DNA of 64,000 nucleotides from Arthrobacter sp. ZGTC412 (GTDB lineage: Bacteria > Actinomycetota > Actinomycetes > Actinomycetales > Micrococcaceae): assembly GCF_002929215.1 (NCBI RefSeq), contig NZ_PJII01000003.1, positions 124,001 through 188,000 on the forward strand. Direction: 5' to 3'. A program made the position numbers and the translations under genes. Positions 59,446 to 64,000 of this stretch are shown one piece after another (the first letter of the stretch is position 1; every line of letters starts with the position of its first letter). The notes under the pieces are model-generated. The model saw only the letters and a list, made by a program, of their open reading frames with translations. It ran no database searches and was not told the origin of the DNA.

Positions 59446-62400
59446 GTGACAGTTACTACCGCCCTCTACCGCAGATACCGTCCAGACTCATTCGCTGACG
59501 TTATCGGGCAGGAACATGTCACCGAGCCGCTTATGACGGCCTTGCGGAAAAACCGGGTCAACCACGCCTACCTTTTTTCGGGTCCCAGGGGTTGCGGCAA
59601 AACCACTTCCGCCCGGATTTTGGCCCGTTGCCTGAACTGCGCCCAGGGCCCCACTGACACCCCCTGCGGCACCTGCCCCAGTTGCGTCGAGCTGGCCCGC
59701 GGCGGCTCCGGCTCCCTGGATGTTATCGAGATTGACGCTGCCAGCCACGGCGGCGTGGACGATGCCCGGGACTTGCGGGAGCGCGCCACGTACGCCCCTG
59801 TCCGTGACCGCTACAAAATCTTCATCATTGACGAAGCCCACATGGTCACCTCCGCCGGGTTCAACGCCCTGCTGAAAATCGTCGAAGAACCCCCGGAACA
59901 CATCAAGTTCATTTTCGCCACCACGGAGCCGGATAAGGTCATCGGCACCATCCGCTCCCGGACGCACCATTACCCCTTCCGGCTGGTGCCGCCGGAGCCG
60001 CTGATGGCCTACCTGGAACTTCTCTGCAACCAGGAAAACGTCCCGGTTGCTCCGGGCGTGCTGTCACTGGTGATCCGCGCCGGCGGCGGCTCCGTCCGCG
60101 ATTCCCTGTCAGTCCTGGACCAGCTGATGGCCGGCGCGGGCCCCAATGGACTGGATTACGAACTGGCCGTGGCGCTGCTCGGCTACACCCATGCGTCGTT
60201 GCTGGATGATGTTGTTGAGGCTGTCGCTGCGTCGGACTCCGCCACCGTTTTCCGCGCCGTGGACAGGGTGATCCAGACCGGCCATGACCCGCGGCGCTTT
60301 GTCGAGGACCTGCTGGAGCGTTTCCGCGACCTCATCATCGTCCAGGCCATGCCCGAAAGCGCCCAGACCATTCTTCGTGGCATGCCGGCGGACCAGATTG
60401 CGCGGCTGAAGAACCAGGCGCACAACCTCGGCGCCGCGGAGCTGTCCCGCGCCGCGGATGTCACCAATACGGCCCTGACCGAGATGACCGGCGCCACTTC
60501 CCCGCGGCTGCACCTGGAACTCCTTTGCGCACGGATTCTGCTCCCCAGTTCGGAGCAGAACGAGCGCGGCATGGCTGCACGGATAGACCGTGTAGAGCGG
60601 CGGCTGAACTACGCAGGGAACGACGTCGGTGCTCCCGCCCCCGCAGCCTCGGCCCCACCTGCATCAGCCGGGCACACTGCTTCCACGCAGGCAGCTCCGG
60701 AATCGGCCACGCCCGCGCGGGTGGTTGCGGAACCAGCCACACCCGAATCCGCGCAGCCGGCGCCAGCGGCCTCCCAATCCGCCTCCCGGGCATCCCGCCA
60801 GGAACCCGCTGCGGCCACTCCCGAGCCAGCACGCGGGCAATCGCCAGCCCATGCCGCAACAGCCAGCCCGGCCGAGGCGGACAGTCGTGCTCCCCTGACC
60901 GCTCCCCGGGTCAGCACCAACGACTGGCCTGTTGAGGTCTCCACCGACTCCCGCGCGGACTCCCGTCCCGGCCAGGCCCGCCCCGCCGCAGATCCCGCGG
61001 AAGACCCCACAGCAAGCCCCATGGGCGGGACGCCGGCACCTGGTACCAGCCAGGCCCCGGCTGCCCAGTCCACCCCTGCTGCTGCCCGGCCCGGACCGGC
61101 CACCGCTGCATCCGCTCCTGCCGCGGCCCCTGCGGCCATGGGCGACGTGGAAGTGCTGCGCCGGGCGTGGCCGGATGTCCTGCAGACGCTGTCCAAGATC
61201 AAGCGCAGCACCTGGGCACTCGTTGAACCCAATGCCCAGGTCAGTGCGTTCGACGGCCAGACCGTCACGCTTTCGTTCGCCACGTCCGGTCTCGCCGGCG
61301 CTTTTGGCCGGGCGGACCATTCCGAAAACCTGCGGCAGGCGATCCATAAGACTGTGGGCATCGACTGCCAGATCGACGCGGTGGCAGGCGGAAACGCCGG
61401 CCGGACGAGCTCTGAGCCAAACCCAAAAGCACCCGCTAGCCGACCTGCCCCGGCACCTACAACTAATCCGGCAAAGTCAACTGCCCCGGCCACTTCAGCC
61501 GATGTTGCCTGGGGACTGGCACCTGCTGCGCCGTCCCCGGCACCGGATGCACCCGAACCTTCCGCTACGGCCGGTTTTGCCCAAGGCCAGTCCCAGGGCG
61601 CAGCACAGGAGGCCGAATCCCCGCACGGGCGGCGCGGTGCCACGTCTTCTGCCGGGCCTCACTCAGCCGGCCCTGGTAAGCCCGCTCCCGGCAGCGGTCC
61701 TTCCCCAGCTGGGTCCGGTGTAGCGGGCGGCCCCTCCCAGGAGATGCCTGCACCCGTCGCTGACCCAGCCCAGGCCCGGCCCGAACCCGTTGCTGACCCG
61801 TCCCCCGCCCAACCGGTGGCAGCGGGCGGCGCTTCCCAAGCTCAGCCTTCGGCGGCCCCATCGCCGCCTTCTTCGGCTCAGGGGGACCCATACAGCGGGT
61901 CCGCAGGAGACTACTCCTACTCGGACGACGATTGGGGACCTCCCCGGGACGAGGACGCACCCCCGCTGGAAGAGGAACCTCCCATGGACTGGGACCCTTC
62001 CGCGCGCTCCGGCAGCCGTTCCGCTCCGGCCACCGCCGCTGGCGGCCCCTCCGGCACAGCCGGCACAGCCCAACAGGGCACACAGCCGGGCGCCCGGGCC
62101 GGCAGCCAAACCTCGGCTGCCAACACTCCAACTGCCGCTACCCCAGGCCTGGATGCTCCCGATCCATGGACCCGCGCCGTTGAGCAGGCACCTGGTGTTT
62201 GGGTTGTCGGGGAATCCAGCAACGTGGGCACGAACCTGCCTGCCGTATTGCCTGAAAAGGAAGCAGTCGCGGCCCCCTCAGCTACACACTACGAACCCGC
62301 TGCCGCCCAGGTTCCGCCTTCCATCCCTGTTACAAAGGCGGGTTCTTCCGTTGACGCCGAATGGGGTTTGGCTCCAACTGCAGCAGTTGACGCCGAATGG

Positions 62401-62988
62401 GGTTTGGCTCCAACTGCAGCCTCGCCTGTGAAAGCGAGTACTCGGGTGACCGTTGCGGAACCCCTCACCCCAAGTTCGATTCCTGCGGGCGCGGTTCCCT
62501 CAATCCCCGATCCTGCGGGCGTGGTTCCCTCAAGCCCCGTTCCCTCTGGTGCAGCGCCCTCGGCGCCCTCGGCCGCCGCTCCCTCAGGTTCCACTCAAGT
62601 GCCGGCGCGCGAGTACGCGATGGCTTCAGCCGCACCCGCAGCGGCGCCCGCCCGCACTGCTCCAGCGGCACCCCCTGCTACGGCCGCGCCTGCCCACAGT
62701 GCTCCTGCAGCATCGCCCGTTTCCTCCGATTCCCCTGCTGCGGCGCGCACCCGGCAAAGCCTCTACCAGCGCCTGTCCAACAGCCCGGAGGCCGAGGCGG
62801 GCCGGGCAAAGGCTCCTGCCCGCGCGGTTCCTGCAGCGGCCACCTACGTACAGGACATCCCCAGCGCTGACGATGAGACCATTGAGGAGTCCGGGGTGTT
62901 CGGCCGCGCCGCGGTGGAACGTATCCTTGGCGGGAAGCTGATCGAAGAGCGCTCCCTCGACGGAAGCACCGTTACACCCCGCTACTGA
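59446..62988 (+). CDS. dnaX: DNA polymerase III subunit gamma/tau
   Basis: 1180 residues, long for the family because of its tail. Clamp-loader AAA+ motor: Walker A GPRGCGKT at 46-53, Cys cluster C62/C65/C74/C77/C80 for zinc, Walker B IIDEAH near 127-132, sensor region FIFATTEPDKVIGTIRSR (SRC-like). Domain III extends to about 380. Residues 390-1140 are a Pro/Ala/Ser-rich disordered region interrupted by a folded tau-like domain (about 565-650; VLRRAWPDVLQTLSKIKRS). WGLAP motifs occur three times (689-693, 973-977, 985-989). The C-terminus ERILGGKLIEERS is conserved in actinobacterial DnaX. GTG start; SRP RNA upstream, recR downstream. Confidence 0.96.
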   Translation: MTVTTALYRRYRPDSFADVIGQEHVTEPLMTALRKNRVNHAYLFSGPRGCGKTTSARILARCLNCAQGPTDTPCGTCPSCVELARGGSGSLDVIEIDAASHGGVDDARDLRERATYAPVRDRYKIFIIDEAHMVTSAGFNALLKIVEEPPEHIKFIFATTEPDKVIGTIRSRTHHYPFRLVPPEPLMAYLELLCNQENVPVAPGVLSLVIRAGGGSVRDSLSVLDQLMAGAGPNGLDYELAVALLGYTHASLLDDVVEAVAASDSATVFRAVDRVIQTGHDPRRFVEDLLERFRDLIIVQAMPESAQTILRGMPADQIARLKNQAHNLGAAELSRAADVTNTALTEMTGATSPRLHLELLCARILLPSSEQNERGMAARIDRVERRLNYAGNDVGAPAPAASAPPASAGHTASTQAAPESATPARVVAEPATPESAQPAPAASQSASRASRQEPAAATPEPARGQSPAHAATASPAEADSRAPLTAPRVSTNDWPVEVSTDSRADSRPGQARPAADPAEDPTASPMGGTPAPGTSQAPAAQSTPAAARPGPATAASAPAAAPAAMGDVEVLRRAWPDVLQTLSKIKRSTWALVEPNAQVSAFDGQTVTLSFATSGLAGAFGRADHSENLRQAIHKTVGIDCQIDAVAGGNAGRTSSEPNPKAPASRPAPAPTTNPAKSTAPATSADVAWGLAPAAPSPAPDAPEPSATAGFAQGQSQGAAQEAESPHGRRGATSSAGPHSAGPGKPAPGSGPSPAGSGVAGGPSQEMPAPVADPAQARPEPVADPSPAQPVAAGGASQAQPSAAPSPPSSAQGDPYSGSAGDYSYSDDDWGPPRDEDAPPLEEEPPMDWDPSARSGSRSAPATAAGGPSGTAGTAQQGTQPGARAGSQTSAANTPTAATPGLDAPDPWTRAVEQAPGVWVVGESSNVGTNLPAVLPEKEAVAAPSATHYEPAAAQVPPSIPVTKAGSSVDAEWGLAPTAAVDAEWGLAPTAASPVKASTRVTVAEPLTPSSIPAGAVPSIPDPAGVVPSSPVPSGAAPSAPSAAAPSGSTQVPAREYAMASAAPAAAPARTAPAAPPATAAPAHSAPAASPVSSDSPAAARTRQSLYQRLSNSPEAEAGRAKAPARAVPAAATYVQDIPSADDETIEESGVFGRAAVERILGGKLIEERSLDGSTVTPRY
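62350..62421 (+). repeat. Tandem 36-bp duplication in dnaX
   Basis: 62350-62385 and 62386-62421 are identical except for the last base. Each copy encodes VDAEWGLAPTAA (residues 969-980 and 981-992). Near-perfect identity implies a recent in-frame duplication in the disordered tail. Confidence 0.9.
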
Positions 62989-63024
62989 TCCAACTACTGT
63001 CCACCCCTAGCTAAAGAGGAAAAC

Positions 63025-63624
63025 GTGTACGAAGGTGCTGTCCAGGAGCTGATTGACGAGCTCGGACGCCTTCCCGGCGTGGGCCCGAAATCCGCACAGC
63101 GGCTGGCGTTCCACATCCTTGAAGCGGACCCCCAGGACATGAAGCGGCTGGTGGAGGCCATCACCTCCGTCAAGGAACGCGTCAAGTTCTGCGCCGTGTG
63201 CGGCAACGTCACTGAGCAGGAACAATGCAATATCTGCCGTGATTCCCGGCGCGATCCGGCGGTAATCTGCGTGGTGGAGGAATCGAAGGACGTCCTCGCC
63301 GTGGAACGCACCCGTTCGTTCCGGGGCAGGTACCACGTGCTGGGCGGGGCCATAAATCCGATCGCCGGGATCGGCCCGGAGCAGTTGCGGATCCGGGAAC
63401 TACTCACGCGACTGAACGACGGCGCCATCCAGGAAGTCATCATTGCCACGGACCCCAACTTGGAGGGTGAAGCGACAGCCACCTATCTGGCCCGCATGTT
63501 GAAGACCATCGGGATCACCGTCACCAGGCTGGCGTCCGGGCTGCCCGTGGGCGGCGACCTCGAATACGCAGACGAGGTCACGTTGGGGCGGGCTTTCGAG
63601 GGCCGCCGCAACGCCCTGACCTGA
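63025..63624 (+). CDS. recR: Recombination mediator RecR
   Basis: 199 residues, standard length. N-terminal helix-hairpin-helix ([23 protein letters not shown]); C4 zinc finger with Cys56, Cys59, Cys68 and Cys71 (CAVC...CNIC); Toprim domain from about 80 ([36 protein letters not shown]); C-terminal Walker-B-like [19 protein letters not shown]. Works with RecF/RecO to load RecA onto gapped DNA. GTG start with GAGGAAA upstream. Follows dnaX by 36 bases, the conserved dnaX-recR operon. Confidence 0.97.
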   Translation: MYEGAVQELIDELGRLPGVGPKSAQRLAFHILEADPQDMKRLVEAITSVKERVKFCAVCGNVTEQEQCNICRDSRRDPAVICVVEESKDVLAVERTRSFRGRYHVLGGAINPIAGIGPEQLRIRELLTRLNDGAIQEVIIATDPNLEGEATATYLARMLKTIGITVTRLASGLPVGGDLEYADEVTLGRAFEGRRNALT

Positions 63625-63638
63625 GGATTTGGCAGACG

Positions 63639-64000
63639 ATGCTCCCGGGAGAGGTCGCACCTCTTTTCACCGAGCGGCTTGTCCTGCGCCTGGTTGATGG
63701 TGGGGATGAGGAGGCCATTCACAAGTACAGGGGCGACCCTGCAGCCACCCAATACCTCTCCCACGATCCCCTTGACGTTGAGGCAAACAGGGAAAGGCTG
63801 GCGCAACTGCTGGCCCTGGGCAAAGCCTCCACCGGCCAATGGTTCAACTACGTTTGGGCCATTACCCTGCGGGATTCGGGCGAAGTAATTGGCGACGCGC
63901 GCACGTGGAACAGCACCGCCCTGGCCGCGTCGGGCGTGCTGGCCCCCGGAAGACATCCCGCCGGGCACGCCGCGTTGGCCTATGTGCTGCATGCCGACCA
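63639..64000 (+). CDS. GNAT acetyltransferase, RimJ/RimL-like (3' end outside window)
   Basis: Begins 14 bases after recR at an ATG and runs open to the window edge (120 complete codons seen). LFTERLVLRLVDGGDEEAIHKYRGDPAATQYLSHDP is the standard RimJ/RimL-type N-terminus, and WAITLRDSGEVIGDARTWN the following strands before the acetyl-CoA motif. HPAGHAALAYVLHADQ at the end matches the strand leading into motif A. Likely co-transcribed with dnaX-recR. Confidence 0.85.
   Translation, partial: MLPGEVAPLFTERLVLRLVDGGDEEAIHKYRGDPAATQYLSHDPLDVEANRERLAQLLALGKASTGQWFNYVWAITLRDSGEVIGDARTWNSTALAASGVLAPGRHPAGHAALAYVLHAD

Overview
The window is 64 kb of a high-GC actinobacterial chromosome. Gene content and style point to an Arthrobacter/Pseudarthrobacter-type member of the Micrococcaceae. 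The signs are GC-rich third codon positions, many GTG starts, 4- and 8-base gene overlaps, actinobacterial gene groupings (lhr-nei, ramB/aceA/aceB, SRP RNA-dnaX-recR) and several apparently leaderless promoters. The genus is an inference from gene content, not from a marker alignment. Most of the window is ordinary core or soft-core chromosome. I see no prophage, CRISPR array, insertion sequence or rRNA operon.

Layout. 1-9.6 kb: the 3' part of an Lhr helicase gene overlapping a Nei glycosylase gene; a divergent YczE membrane protein/MocR regulator pair; a DUF4188 protein divergent from a TetR regulator; an ArsR/SRPBCC pair; and a RluA-type pseudouridine synthase. 9.6-13.4 kb: gene remnants, a DedA protein, and a low-GC islet carrying a secreted subtilisin-like protease. 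13.4-31 kb: phosphoenolpyruvate carboxylase; an acyl-CoA dehydrogenase/SDR pair; a GH76 hydrolase; a run of small metabolic and hypothetical genes; the queuosine genes tgt and a YhhQ transporter with an AbiEi-like gene lodged between them; and a TetR-epimerase-small membrane protein-PdxK/ThiD operon. 31-37.5 kb: a lipoprotein serpin and the glyoxylate-shunt locus (ramB divergent from aceA, then aceB). 37.5-45.4 kb: a CynX-like MFS transporter, a D-2-hydroxyacid dehydrogenase, and a ROK regulator divergent from a four-enzyme TIM barrel-Gfo/Idh-Gfo/Idh-TIM barrel operon. 45.4-58.5 kb: a glycogen-debranching-type glucosidase and a GT4 glycosyltransferase; a DsbA-like oxidoreductase; another TetR gene; an LytR_C pair; an HAD hydrolase; a Stealth-type phosphotransferase; a CpdA-like phosphodiesterase; an M23 peptidase with a long Pro-Thr tail; and a DUF2236 protein. 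58.5-64 kb: tRNA-Ser(GGA), a small orphan gene, SRP RNA, dnaX, recR and the start of a GNAT gene.

How the genes work together. The clearest pathway unit is acetate/C2 assimilation: RamB controls isocitrate lyase and malate synthase, with PEP carboxylase elsewhere in the window as a second anaplerotic enzyme. The second unit is the ROK-controlled operon, which looks like an uncharacterised oxidation-isomerisation route for a sugar, polyol or glycoside. Tgt and YhhQ form a queuosine salvage pair. Several regulators (ArsR, three TetR, MocR, ROK) each face a palindrome in their own promoter region, so the operators can be read directly.

The features most worth following up are: a dispersed ~61-bp palindromic repeat family (two full copies and one half copy, all at gene 3' ends); a duplicated 3' remnant of the AbiEi-like gene; the serpin; the low-GC subtilase islet; the WGLAP repeats in DnaX; and the ROK operon.
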